From Candolleomyces eurysporus (lineage: Eukaryota > Basidiomycota > Agaricomycetes > Agaricales > Psathyrellaceae): a stretch of 64,000 nucleotides of DNA. The DNA lies in contig JANBPK010000729.1 in assembly GCA_027579435.1 (NCBI GenBank), positions 1 through 64,000 on the forward strand, written 5' to 3'. Below, one piece after another: positions 35,553 to 48,469 of this stretch. A program made the position numbers and the translations under genes. Within the stretch, counting starts at the first letter, position 1. Each line of letters opens with the position of its first letter. The notes beneath the pieces were generated by a model that was not told the origin of the DNA, made no database searches, and saw nothing but the letters and a program-made list of their open reading frames with translations.

Positions 35553-36871
35553 TTAATCTACTTTCTGCTTTATTTCGGCGCGCATGGTGTCCATTAGGCA
35601 TTGTGACGGTTCCGTTATCTTTTCAATCATATATCTTTTATCTTTTGGATTATCTTTCCTCGTTACGATTCCTGTTTGTCTTCTTTGTTTGTGTTCGTTA
35701 TTCTTCACTCGTTTGACCTTATTTATTACCAAGGACTCGGATATGCACAATATTCTCAGATATAGGCTAGGTAGTCTGTATGATACCCTCAATGCAATGG
35801 AACGCCCCCCTCCCTCCCCATGTTAAACCGCACCTCTCGTTTGTGCTCAGTGTGCTGGGTTATTTGTTGTCAAAAATATGAGAAGTAAGTCACAGTTATT
35901 TTATTTTTCAATGAAAATGCGAGAAATAAGTCACGATTATTTTAATTGTTGTCCAAAAAATAAGAAACAAACGACCTGTGTAGTACACCTGTTCAACGAC
36001 GATGGCCGTTCGGGTGCACCACAACCAAGGTGGTGTACAAATATTGGGCCACCCCTTCATCAGGGTTTCTATGAAGAAATGATAATGTCTGATCTACGCT
36101 TATATAGCCTCTCGTTTCCATCATGTTAATCAGCCTGATGATGTACTGGATAATGCCTGATAATCCCAGGTAGACCTGGCATGCATGTGATGGTTCGGAA
36201 TGTACCTTACCCCGCACGCCTCCCAGATGCACAGCCCTGGTTGGACTACTGAATGCCCAAAGTCTTAATTCCTTCTCGTGGTCGATAGTTCAAGCATAGT
36301 TTAGTCAACCAAGTTGGTAGGAACATACATATAGGACGGCTTGGAACCGGTTTCTGGCGGAGCGTTCTTAGCACCTGACGCCACTATAATCCCAGTTTCC
36401 TTCCGGTGCGGTGGGCAAAGGCTGTTTGCAAAATAAAATGCGCAATCGTTTCCTCGTCGTTTGACAGGTTGATGTGACCGGCGATTTGACGTGCACTCCT
36501 CAGAGTTGGTAGGGAATATACCAATCACGTTGAAGCCCCGAGAAAATACAAGAAAATACTTGAACAGTTGCTACAGTTGAACGTCTAACACTAGGGGCAT
36601 TATACCCAGGCTCCGCCAAAGAATTTGATGAATACTTTGAGATACAATCATTAATAATATTACCGGCTGATTTCGTGAATATTTTGTGGGAAGATTTTCT
36701 AAAAGTAATCGACAATTACTAACAAAGTCCGCATCAACGAAGAGACTTTCAGCAAGTCTTCAATCACACGTATTCTCAAAGTCGCCGTGACGTTATGTCA
36801 CACATTTTAATCTCCGATTTGTCGATTCAATTGAACGATAAGCAGCTTAGGTACTTCTATCCACACCACGA
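35553..36871. other. Intergenic with short direct repeats
   Basis: Two similar AT-rich units at 35877-35907 and 35915-35948 share AAGTCAC and GTTATTTTA/GATTATTTTAATT. At 36030-36053 lies GGTGGTGTACAAATATTGGGCC, related to the palindrome motif at 16388 and 32455. No gene was recognised. Confidence 0.45.
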
Positions 36872-38354
36872 ATGGAGGGAAGGCCGCTCACAATCCAGCT
36901 GTTGACCCACAGAGGGATCTACGACTCGGAGCTGGATGGCCTAAATTACGACGTAAGTCAAAGCTGTTACCTCCAGATATCCTCCTGCTGATCGTTCAAT
37001 CCAGCTTCGAAATATCGATTTCGTTGGCGGGAAGGTCACCCAGCCCTGGAGGCGTGAAGGCGAGCGGAAAAGGCACATCATCCCTCGGGACAAAATTACG
37101 TTCGAATATCTGTGTGTTATACTGGTTCTCTATCCATTCATTCCGCTGATACTGACGCTCCCTAGCCACGCTACCGATCCCGATGCTGAGACGGAACTCA
37201 ACTCGGTTGACCCCTCTCAACTTTCAAACTTGTTGGAGACTGTTGCATTTCGCATTATCAGGTTGTTTCGCTGTGAGATGGATTTACTCTGGACTGCTCA
37301 AGGGCCGTCTGACGACTACTTTCATGACTTGGACAAGGATTATGATGTCGATGAAACGGTTTACGCTGCGGCAACAACTCTGGGAAGCATCCGACACTGT
37401 GAAATAGACCTTGCCACATGTATCGTCGATTCTTCTGTTGACGGGTCCCTGCCGGCATGGCCCTCTCGTGCAATCGCATGCTTCGTGTTGACCAACTTCG
37501 GTCTCATTCGACGCGGCATAATCAATCCAGAACGGTACGTCGTGTAATCATTTCGCTCTGTTCTGGGCTTCTCAGTCTATGGTCCTCTAGCTGGCTCGAT
37601 GCCAAAGGTTCAACAAGAACTCTTCTCAAGTTATGGCAAAAACTCTTTGGGATTCCGTTAGAAGGCATATTGCATGGCTATTGCAGCTGCGCCGTTGGTT
37701 CTACCATGGAGACATCTCCTATGAGTCTCCGAAAAGCGGGAATTCTATTAGCGTGCCTGNCCCCCCGTTGAGATGCAGACCGCATCTTCCGTCATTGCCT
37801 CCCTTGGCCGCTTCTCGATGCCTGCAGATGCGATTGCTCGAGTTGCTATCGAAAAAGTGGAGGATATCTTCCGTATGAACGAGGTGTGTACTGATTCCTT
37901 CGAGGACGCGAGGTACGATTGCCATTCCTTTTCGGTCCCCTTTTCGCTAACCGCAACCCACTATTATACGATGATACCTAGAACCTTGGGCAGCATTCTT
38001 CATTCCAATACAACCTCCGAATCTCGTTTTCAAGTTGAGTCGTATTCAAGGCAAACGTCCATTTTGGCCATGAAGCCACTACTGGAACCTGCAGGCCACG
38101 ATATGACTCTTCGATCATCGACACTCACCTTCCCTGTCTCTCCCCTTTCCTCGGCCGACGTGTCATATGATTTGTCCAGGGCTTCTAGTCCTACAAGCAG
38201 TAATTCAGCAAGCCAGATCGAGTTTCCCATGAGAAGGCGTAGTTCCTTGGATAGCTTCAACTCTGCTACTCTCATCGATCCCCCTACGCCTGAGCTGGCT
38301 AGTGCCTCCCGTCCTGAAGTCGAGTCGAGTTCAAATCTGACTAGGCAAAGTTAA
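36872..38354 (+). CDS. Hypothetical protein
   Basis: I do not recognise this protein. ATG 36872 starts MEGRPLTIQLLTHRGIYDSE; introns follow at about 36953-37002, 37101-37165, ~37534-37590 and 37912-37980. The third exon contains an acidic, alpha-helical stretch (LSNLLETVAFRIIRLFRCEM). A later exon includes ADAIARVAIEKVEDIF. The last ~120 residues are Ser/Thr/Pro-rich with MRRRSSLDSFNSATLIDPPT, a likely disordered, phosphorylatable tail. The N at 37760, before six C, coincides with a one-base frame change (SVP to VEMQTASS), so the break is probably a sequencing artefact. Exon joints around 37534-37630 are uncertain. Confidence 0.5.
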
Positions 38355-38785
38355 GGCCCAGCTCAGCATCCTCTGGACAAGGTTTAGGAAAAGGGTACGC
38401 AATTAGCAACAAATGTCAATCTCAAGATATTAATCAGATGGATAGTCCTTCGTTTGCAAGTCATTCTCGCTGACCTGGTGGATGTTTTTAATTCTCATCA
38501 TCGTTTCCACCTACGATACCTTTTATACCGAAAGTCTTTACTGCCCTAATGTATCTGATGTCAAAAATAGGGTTGTCATCGTATTCAGTCTTTGTTATCA
38601 GCTCTGTAGGTGTTATAATTACTTACTGACTGCGTGCAGAATTGTGCCAAGCCCTTTCTTCGTGTTTGGATTCCAAGGATACCAAACATTGCCGCTTTTG
38701 GCGGCAGCTTGACGTTTGATGTATGTGGACCTTATATGTAGTATATCCCTTTCAAATACCAGCCCGTGTCTCATGAAACCTCTCA

Positions 38786-41700
38786 ATGCCTCCTTTGCGT
38801 GGAAACCAACCTATCGTTAGGAAGAAGAATTCCTCCAAGAAACCCCAACACGGACTGATACGTTGCCGCTGTCGATCTCATTGTACCACGTTCAACTCTT
38901 CTACCGCGCAATATGAAGGCCACGGTCAACTCGTGAGCTCTTCTACCCTTTTAAGGCACAGACAAGACGATCGTATTTCGAATCTTCTATCGAACTTGGA
39001 GCCCTCGAGCAACTCTCCTCACTCCGCCCAGCCTGCCGAGAAAGGCGACTGGCTGCAGTTGGTTAGAACAGATTTGGAACATATGTCTGCCCTTCCAGCC
39101 ACCTCCCTAGATCACCCACTGCAATTTGTGAACAACCCCATTGACTCTGGTCCATTCGACTTCTCCCTAGCCGATCCGCAGTCTTATCGCCTACGTGGAC
39201 CGAACACAGGAGTCTATGCTCTACTCGCAAACAAGCAGGGCAACATGCCGTACCTGCACAGGGAGAATCGCCTTTTCGAGCTCCATCATCTGCTGCAAAC
39301 TTTGGAAGAGCAAACAGACGAAGTCGTACTCCTTCAAGATAAACTTCATGAAGCCTTCCAAGATCTAGAGATCGAAAAAGAACAGCATTGGTCTTGCCAG
39401 CGTCAACTCAACACGATGGACGGAGTGCTTGTATATAATACGGGTAAGCCCTCTAGTCCGCCATCTTACCTCTAAATCATGGTCTAACACGTCTCAGAAC
39501 GGTATTTCCGTGTCCCACGAGTCGAACATCCGGCTCTTACAACGGCGTGTCTCGTTTCCTTGGTACTCTATAATATCTACTTCATATCTCGGAGAGCCAC
39601 GCAAATCCAACTGGCTGGGCTCAAAGATATTTTGCACGCCCCAGATTCATCAATCAGCCCAGAGGCTTCCCAGTCACTTCCTCAAGATCCTCGAACATTG
39701 TCCATTTGCTTCATGCTCAACCCAGTCATCACTACCTACCTTTGCTGTCCGGCCTGCCACTCGCTCTACCCCTACAATCCGAGCATTCGGACAGAAAACG
39801 GAGGTTTTTGCTCGTTCAGAAGGTCTCCGAGCTCCAACGTCTGTGGCGAGTCGTTGTGGAAGGAACTTGATCGTGGACCGTACGGGGTAGTACGTGCGCC
39901 AGTAAAGAAGTACTCTCACCAAGACTTGCGGTCATGGCTAGGGTGCCTTCTGTCTCGCCCAGGAATTGAAGATTTACTTCGAAGTCGCCAAACGGAACCG
40001 CGCAACGGCACTGTAGACGACATCTGGCAAGGTCGAGTCTTCAAGAATCTCAAGGACTCAGCAGGAAATCCATTCTACCCCGGTCCCGGGTCAGAACATC
40101 GGCTTATTTTCAGCCTATCCATCGATAGCTTCGACCCTTTCTCAGGCAAGGTGGCCAAGCAGAGCGCAGCTTCAACAGGGATTTGGATGGTCTTGCTTAA
40201 CCTACCCCCTGAATTACGATATCGTCCCGAAAATATTTATCTCGCTGGTGTAATACCCGGCCCTCACAAACCCTCGAATGATCAAATCAACCACTACACA
40301 CAACTCGTCGTTAATGACCTCAAACCGTTTTGGAATCCCGGAATTCAATTCTCCAGAACTTTCAACCACCGCCACGGCTGCCTGACAAAAGCCATCGTGA
40401 TCCCTTTGGTCTGTGATCTCCTGGGTGCTCGTCAAGTTATTGGGTACCCTGGTACAACGACGGCGCATTATTTTTGCACAGCCTGTGACCTGGACACCGA
40501 TGATATCGCTGTTATCGACCAGAAGCAATGGCCATCAAAAAACGTCGCAGAAATCCAGTTCTTTTCCCAACTATACAGGGATGCAGCCAATGAAACCCTT
40601 CAGCAATCACTTTTCGAGGGATCAGGGTGGCGATGGACACCCCTTTGGGAGTTGGAGTACTGGAACCCTGTCGAGTTCACCGTGATCGACTCTATGCACT
40701 CTCTCGACTTAAACCTGCTTCAAACACACGTCAGAACCTTATTACAGATTGACCTCAAGCAAAAAGGCNGTGACGCTCTCAGACCGCCACCTGCACAGAA
40801 ATCCCGGCGTGTTGTTGCGAAGGAGAAGGATATCAGGCTTCTTAGGAAATGCCAACAAGTAATATTCGATAATGCACCGGATCTTGCACGTGGTTTGCTT
40901 GCTTTCAATCGCCGTATTCTCTACACCTTCTGCATCGACTACGACATCCGCGCAGAAGGATTCGATATTACAGTTGGGACGCGATGGGTTCTAGCAAAAA
41001 ACATATATCTATGGGTAATTGCTGCTGCTGTGTGCTTTATTTCTGCATTTCCGCTCACATTTTTGATTAGAGACAAACTTCTCGAGAGGTATCACCCACG
41101 CTTGATTCATTCCTCTCCCAATACCCGGAACTCAGCGTGGAGCAACTACGGTTAATTGAGATAGACCGACAACGTACGGAAGTTGAGGGTTTGGAGTTGG
41201 AGGCTGAGGGGCTCGCGGGTGAGGAAGCAGCCTCCGATNCCCCCCGATTTCGAGGAGCCGACCCAGACGCTCGGCAGGTTATTGGAGCCTTGTCCAGGCG
41301 ATGCCACAGGTCATGAGGGTCAAACAAAATTACCCAAACCCTCGGCTCTCAAGAATCTAGCAGAACAGCTCGTCAGTATAGACTCTGCTGACTCGGAGTC
41401 GGAAATTGCGACACGATTGTACGCGCGTCTCACCGCTCGAGTTTTGGAACACTTTGCCGGAATCATGGAGATCACACTCGGGCAAAAAAAACAAGGAAAA
41501 CGTACCCTGTTCGCAATATGTGTCAGTCAGGTATGTATACCAGTTCAAAAGCTTCATTCCGAGGCTCACTCTCCATTTGTAGAATGAAGAGACAAAGCGC
41601 AAGCTGGTGGATCACTTCAGAGAACCACCTACAACGTCCCTCGAGACCGAGCCCTCTGATTCTAACGCGCCCGCTCGTGTGACCCTCCCTAGTCAGACCG

Positions 41701-43334
41701 CGCTCAAGAGACTTGCTGAACACCTCGTGAATTTGGAATCATCCACTTCGGAACCGGCGGTACGGCTATATGACCGTGTTACCGTAGCCGTCCTCAGGCA
41801 CTACTGCCAAGTGATGGAGATTGCTATGGATCCAAGTGCATCGAAGAGAGAGCTCTTTGAACGCTGCATTAACGAGGTAAGCCTCCTAGTGGCATTTTTG
41901 TTGGTTCCGTCTAACCTCAGGTAGAGCGATGAGAAGAAGCAAGGTCTTATAGCTCATCTTGCCCAAGATGAAAATCTGAAATTGGAGAAGAATGCGTTTC
42001 TTGGACAGGACGTAATGGAGGAGGTGTGGTCTGATATGAAGTCGACCGTTCTGCCGTCCTGGGTCACCCCGGTTCCCAGCGATTGGGGCACTGTTCGTCG
42101 AGGGAAGCTGAGTGCAGATAATTGGCGGATAATTTGCTGCATCCATTTGCCCATCACCCTCATTTGCCTATTTGGACAGGACTCAGGGCGTAAAAAGATG
42201 ATCATCGACAATTTCATGGATCTCGTTTGTGCGGTTCGGGTCGCAACAACAGACACTATTTCACCCAACCAAATTGAGCTGTATCGATCGTCCATTCTCC
42301 GTTACTCCCTTGGTGTCAAGGCCCTTTTTACCGAGCACGAAGTACTCCCAAGCCATCATGCAGCCCTTCATCTTGGAGACGTCCTCGAAAACTTTGGGCC
42401 TAAACACGCTCATGACTCGCCGCATTATGAACGATACATCAACTTCTTCCATAGAATGAATAACAACCACAAGCTAGGTAAAGCTTCCCCAAGCCCCATT
42501 TCCGAGTGGCATTCATGAGCTAACTCTTGGACCTGGCAGGTGAACTAGAGGGAACCTTGTTGAAAATGGCTTGTTGCTGTGCCAACACAATTTCTCTCCT
42601 GCAAGACAACCCTCGAATTGCGTCTTCAGCGACACGCATGATGTCCAGAATGAAAATCGTAGAAGACGAACATTCTCGTGGCTTTAAGCTAGCCGCGTCC
42701 TTCGACCTCGCATCCGACCGTGAAACCAGTTCCCGTACAACTGAAACCGAAAACCTAAACAATTTGGACTACAATCTGCTCTGTGCTTTGATTCAGAAAC
42801 ATCCAGCGGAGCGCAATACTATCATCCCTCGATCTGGTTATTTCATAGATGCTGTAGCCCACAAGAATTCGGTTTTTGCCGTTTGGAATTCGCAACGATA
42901 TAGAGACAGTTGCATCCTCTACAGCACCGGGAACCATACCACTGAACTTGATGGTTTTCAAGCGGCCATTATTCGCAAGATCTTCAAGCATCGACATACG
43001 ACTTCATCTGGAGTGGAGAGGGACGGCTGCTATTTATTTGTGCGCCAGTATTGCAAGATTGCCGAAGAAGCAGATCCTTACCATCAATATGGATTAACAG
43101 GCGGGTTTCTTTGTGAACCAGATCGATTCATTTTTCAGGTTATCGAGCTCCACCAGGTTGTATGTCATGTCGCCAAAACCGAATTCGTTGACTTCAATGC
43201 CAAGCAACTGGTTCACCTTCTGCCAATAAATAGAGTAAGCACCTGCCAACTTGTCTCTGCTTTCTCTACTAATATATTGGAAATTTCTACAGGAACTCCT
43301 TTCGCTCGAAAATCTGGATATACTTAGTACATGA
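38786..43334 (+). CDS. Tnp2-family (CACTA/EnSpm-like) transposase
   Basis: Seven exons: 38786-39443, 39498-41014, 41071-41530, 41583-~41876, ~41925-42477, 42541-43233 and ~43290-43334; about 1390 residues. The N-terminus has a Cys/His cluster (RCRCRSHCTTF ... YEGHGQLVSSSTLLRHRQ) and a coiled segment. The transposase core is clear: IYLAGVIPGPHKPS, QFSRTFNHRHGCL, VIPLVCDLLGARQVIGYPGT, HYFCTACDLDTDDI, YWNPVEFTVIDSMHSLDLN. The downstream half carries the usual RGKLSADNWRIICCIHLPIT, NFMDLVCAVRVAT and ALHLGDVLENFGPKHA blocks. It should cut and paste CACTA-type elements in the nucleus. N bases at 40769 and 41239 lie in exons; at 41239 (before C5) the frame changes by one and is restored by one base. 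I could not find matching CACTA...TAGTG ends. Confidence 0.88.
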
Positions 43335-43508
43335 GTTCTGCGTCGGACGCATCGTAATAGATATATATAATCGCAAAGCATGATCAAAGCAAAACAACAG
43401 ACAATACTGAGAGCACAGCAAATGGAAAGCAACTTAACAAAGCAATGCAGAGCGTAGAATAAATAACACAACACAGTATTATCGAAAGCGAAGAGCGAAG
43501 ACTGAATT

Positions 43509-44698
43509 CTAGCAAGGAGAAGGGGTTTCGGACGATGTAATCGCCAGGTCAAATAGGGATGAAGAAATTCTTGACTCTTCTGGCCCAACAGCGTTCAGGG
43601 AGCAGGTCATGAGAGGCGCAAAGATAGCTGTACTGCATGGAGGAAACTGTAGGACCAACTTGGCTTGTGCTATAACAAGATGGCCGCCGACAGTGTGATC
43701 ATACCGCCCACCAGAAGTGATCGCCCAAGGCCCACTGTTTAACTGATTGATATGCCATTCCACTGCCAAACCATCGAACTCATAAATTGCGGACTGGAAA
43801 AGGGGGATTGGCGAGCTTTGTCCGAGGTCATTGAAAATGGACTTGGTAACACATAAATGAGGCATCCATCTCTGAAAGCATTCTAAGGAATACTCGTCAC
43901 ACAGAATGTCGAGAGGCGGAAGGTCAAATACGCACCGTTCTGCCACAAAGCGATAGTTTGAATTGCCGCACTCCTTGATAAAATACTCAACAGCTGTGGT
44001 CAATGAGCAGGGGAGACAGTACAGGCAAGCATTTGGTGATACCGCACCTCTGACGATGAATTGCTAGTCGCTTCACCAGTGTCTTGTAGTGCAACAGGTT
44101 CGGGACCAAGCAGGCCCTTATTTTTGTACATCGCATCGATGAAGATATCATTCAAACCCGCATCGTAGATTTTTGTGGGACAAGGGATCACCGCGCCGAT
44201 GGTCTGACCACCTTGTGTTTGGAACAGCCGAGGTAAGCTGGAACATCGGTGAAACTGGTTACACAACAGCCAGCAAAGAAAAGAATCGGAAGGTATACAC
44301 ACCTGTTATTCTCAATAATACGGAATCCCTGCGCAAGCAGATCCTCCAGGGATCGCGTTTCGACAATCAAACTTGCCTTCCCAGCAGCAGGAAGGACATC
44401 AATATCGACGACCGTGACCTCAGCATCAGGATTCGCTGGATTTGAAGGTGCACCCTCGAAGAGATTTGGCCAGAAGTATGGAAGAAAAGACTTGTGAGCT
44501 TGATCCCTCAGGAGATCGTATAGAATATAAGGGAAAAGTTCCTCAGGTTGGGCGGCAGATGGTCCTAACTTGACGGCGCTGCGCGAGTCGGGAACCTTGA
44601 AAATATTGGTGTCGGAAACGTGATATGGGAACCGTGGGGGATATATACCTTACCTCGGCTCCCGACCCTGAACCCTCGACAACGTCCAAAGGCTTCAT
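43509..44698 (-). CDS. TET/JBP-like 2-oxoglutarate oxygenase relative, probably inactive
   Basis: Tail-to-tail with the Tnp2 transposase, stops about 175 bp apart. Exons run from MKPLDVVEGSG at 44698 through VPDSRSAVKLGPSAAQPEEL, LEDLLAQGFRIIENN, FQTQGGQTIGAVIP to the C-terminal domain ending at 43509. The domain reads AVEWHINQLNSG ... ITSGGRYDHTVGGHLVIAQ, LQFPPCSTAIF, ... ESRISSS, matching the double-stranded beta-helix of basidiomycete TET/JBP-like proteins, which oxidise methylated bases in active members. Here the iron-binding H-x-D is H-x-N (WHIN) and the distal His expected after the FPP strand is missing (TCSLNAVG). The 2-oxoglutarate Arg (ESR) remains. The last junction, near 44000-44050, is out of phase by one base. 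I therefore suspect a decayed or non-catalytic copy. Confidence 0.6.
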
Positions 44699-44969
44699 GA
44701 CTGTGGAGAAAGTCGATGCGTTGGTTCAAGAATATGCTTACACGTGCGGATTTTACCACGAGGGCTGATCCGAACTGTCCTGTGGCGGTGTCCGAGTCAC
44801 GAGAGAATGGCTCGCACAGCGNTTTTTTCGTGATCTACGACTTTAGGCGCCGAACTCAGTGCCGCCTTGTCCAACATCAAGGCCACGGGCTTAGTGTCTT
44901 ACGTGTCTACATAGATTCTTCAAGAGCACACAGAGAATTGAGCCTTATATGAATTACGTAGGATCGATT

Positions 44970-46985
44970 ACAAGAGATTGAAAATCTTGCCCATCTTCCA
45001 TCGTCGCCCTGAGCCTAACCTTATCCTCCGAAATCGCAGCGCCTCCTTCCTACGGCATTTCATCCTCCTCATCCGAGTCTCTCTCCGAGTCAGTTGGACA
45101 CGCATAAGCATGCTGGCACCACTCGCCGGAAGAAATGGGGTTGAAGCTTTCAGTGAGACCCTGTCTCCCAGGGTTCTCTTGAATGAAGCTGTCTGAACTG
45201 TGAGCAGAGATAAGCAAAGGAGATGGGAGAGGCTGACCTGACTCTGCCGTGAAGATAGTGTTGGATATCATGGTCAGTGTAATTGCCAGACTCAGGGCAA
45301 GCCTACGCGAAAAGAGAACGGATCAGAGCCACGATGAGACAGCGGGACAACATCTAATTAACCTGACAACAATCTTCGAGGCACTGCACCATGGTTCCAA
45401 CCCAGGCGACGTGACGGTGAATGCCATGCTCCCGACTCAGCTTCTCTAGGATGGATTAAATCACAAGTCCATTTAGTAGCAGCTTCAGCCCAAAATGGTC
45501 AAAACAGTGACTCACGATTCATCAGGAGATCCTAATACGTTGTCAGCCGAGTCTAACCATGAATACGATGCGAGGTAACTCACTTTCTTCACAAGCTCAG
45601 ACTGGATGCGGTCGGCAGTCCATCCGTCTCCGTACGGAACATGGAAATGCTTAATACCTTCATCATAGTCGCTCATCTCCAGCAATGAGTCGACGCCAGT
45701 GTCGTGCCTCGTATCCCCCCCGGTATTCGCCCCGGATATAGCAATACTCACGAATCGTTTCCAGATACGAACTGATATCTATTTTGGGGGTTTCCCTTAC
45801 CAAGGACTCGAAAACAAGCAAACGAGCCAGCCCTTCTAGCTTGAAAACGGGCCGGGAGAAGATCTGTGTGCACAGAACGGTCAGAGAACTGCGCATAGTC
45901 CAATCTCACTCACTTCTGGATCGATTTTCCTTCGGTGAAGGTCAGGGACGAGTATCTCGAAGTTCCGCTCGGAATACTTCGCCAAGCGAACCTCATATGA
46001 GGGGGATCTCCTAGTAACGTCCACGGTGTTGCATTGACGCATGTGCGCAATAATGCCTCTGGGGTTGCCCCATACAGCACGGCCTACAAGAGTGGTTATT
46101 TTCGATGGACAACATATCAATGTCGATCATGTCTCACCGTCAAATGCGAAACAGCACGCATCAACATCGAAGCCAGTGAGAACTTCTGACGGAGATTTGT
46201 ACAACCGTAGGACAATCTGCACAGGACGATATGGGAATTGGGCTGAAAATTAGGTGAGTCATTGTCAATGAGTCGAAGTAGGGGAAACTTACAATGAATT
46301 GTGACCGCGTGCTTCGTCCGGACACATGTCACTGGGTGAGGGACGGCAGCACAAATAGCCTTGTAGATGCTTTTCATCTTCTCCTCCGCCTGAGGTGGGA
46401 ATTTCGGATGAATGTACACAAGATGAGCTAGTGTTTAATTTGAAGACGAACCTGTTTTGCCGTCATCCCGTACAGGAATACATCAACGTCAGCGCCTCGG
46501 TGCTGGGGGAAATAATACCAGGGTAGTGGGTCCAGTACTAGCCCAGGAGCAAGACAAGCTTGAACTGCACCGCCAGCAACGATGACATTATCCCATTTCA
46601 TACGAGCCAGGGACCCATTCGTGAACGTGTTCCAATTGGTCATAAATTCCTCGAAATTATCGACCATAGCAGGACTTCCTTCGGACCTTCGGAGACCACG
46701 ACCAACCGGTAACACGTATTTTGACTTGAGGTCATTCTCGTCTCGGATGATCCGGGCTCGAGTTACCCTGATGTCGGCGGGGGCGTTGAAAATGTTCACA
46801 AGGCCAATATAAGGATCTGACAGGACTGGATTGACTCGATTGTGGACGAAAAGAGAACGAAGTTTGCCTTCTGCTTGAAGTGCTGCAGCCAAAGGACCAT
46901 CGAGGCTGACGCCAGGACCTGGGGGTAAGTTTTGGACATTATTTACAAATGTATCCGCGACCTCCTGAAGGTCTGGCATATACAT
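44970..46985 (-). CDS. Agaricomycete family protein with nucleotidyltransferase-like motif
   Basis: Multi-exon minus-strand gene. Exons about 46441-46985, 46315-46384, 46142-46253, 45916-46083, 45725-45867, then several short ones down to about 44970. The family is common in agaricomycetes and is sometimes named ankyrin-repeat protein, though no ankyrin repeat is visible here. Conserved blocks: VLSDPYIGLVNIFNAPADIR, WDNVIVAGGAVQACL, RGADVDVFLYGMTAKQ, VTCVRTKHAVTIH, FDVDACCFAFDG, MRQCNTVDVTRRSPSYEVRL, LEGLARLLVFESL. The pair AGGAV...ADVDVFL has the spacing and character of the GG...DxD signature of pol-beta-fold nucleotidyltransferases. The reading frame is intact through the first five exons; the 3' end is approximate. 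Function unknown. Confidence 0.68.
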
Positions 46986-48469
46986 CGTGCAGGTGTCAAA
47001 GAGACGAAGGAGAGGGGTTTGAAGTTGCTGGAGGATTTGCTAGACTCANCCCCCCCGCTGAGCGATGATATATATATATTATTTCACCGACTGACAGGAA
47101 ATCTCCAAATCGCGTGCTCCCCACAATCGGAAGGAGATCTTGCGAACACAAGTCTTCTGTGAATGTTGAGCTATTGCTCGTCTCTTCTAGAAGCAGATAT
47201 CACTTATCATCTATCTTATCATTACTGATCATTACTGGATACGTGCAAGCCATTCATAGAGGCCGGTTTTCTAAAAGCTTTCTGACTCTGGAGCAGCACT
47301 GGAATTGTACGTGTTGGCAGGTCAAAATCTGACATGTACAGGGCAATGTGATACGTGAAGCCACATCCATCCATCAATATTCGAATTCGAAGACAGGTCT
47401 ATTGACTGCGAATTCCCATTTGACGATGCCCTGCCGAAATCGCTGGAAACAGTATTTGGTGAAACTCAATCTGCGGAGATCAGGAGATTTACGAAAGGGA
47501 GAGTGTGGCGGTCTTGGAGTGGAGTGTGTCAGTCAGGTACTTATCCCAACCCGTGGAAACTGTTTCTTACACACGATAGATACCTGCAAACTGCTGCCGA
47601 CGTCAGTCTGGCCGAACGTTCCTTCGTCTACACAGAATAACATTGAATCCGATCTGCTCTTCCCGATCCGTTCGCATTTGACAAGGGTCCCGTACATATC
47701 CGTGCTTGACTCGCACACCACCCTCGGCTCTAGGCGACACAATGACACACGCCAGTCATTGATACTTCCTGGACCCCGCTCGTTTGAATTGGGATTAGGA
47801 CCTACGATTAAGACAGCGGAATGCTCGGAAATTATCATGGAAGGTGGACGTCTGGGACTCGAGCGAGGTCTGCACGTCCTCGCGATGGATGAAGTCCCAG
47901 AGCGTAGAGTACAATCTCCCTCCAGAATTGGCAGAGCTGCGGGCATTGTACGAGGGAGATAGCTTCGATCCTGCGGTAGTCAAGCTGGCGGCGACCGGGA
48001 GGTTCACAACCGTGACGAAGATGATTCGTAGGATGTTCTCCGGGAGGTGGACATTCCTCGTGTGGTTGGAGAGTATGATTTGTCAATTGCAAGAGCTTCG
48101 ACCAGAAATGACTAATCCTGTATCAAGGACATGACCTCAACTTGAATGCAACGGATCCTGAACAAAATATTGTGGTTGGAAGGAAATGGGTTAGCCCATT
48201 TACGGTGCTCATGAGATGGCGGGTGATTTATGGAAAATGATTGTTAAATAAACGGCTAGGACAGAAGAATATATACACGAATGAGCCATATGCACCAAAG
48301 GCAAGGGAAAAAACGGGAGAACGGCTGGTTGTTTCATATCAGATGCCATAGAAAAGCTAGGGACGTTGGCGTCACAAGCACACCTTAACAAAGATATCCA
48401 TATAAGATCAGGATATCCTGTCACCAATATAAGCACAACAGAATGTGAAAGATGTGAAATTCTGGCCTC
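46986..48469. other. Intergenic with possible exon remnants
   Basis: A plus-strand frame at about 47895-48075 gives LPPELAELRALYEGDSFDPA and TVTKMIRRMFSGRWTFLVWL, which looks protein-like, and other open pieces occur from 47400, but I cannot assemble or name a gene. A TATATATATATTATT tract lies near 47066 and an N at 47049 precedes seven C. Confidence 0.35.

Noticed and set aside
36588..46436. CACTAG at 36588 and CTAGTG near 46430 as CACTA element ends
   Set aside because: Similarity does not extend beyond the first six bases, so they are probably chance matches.
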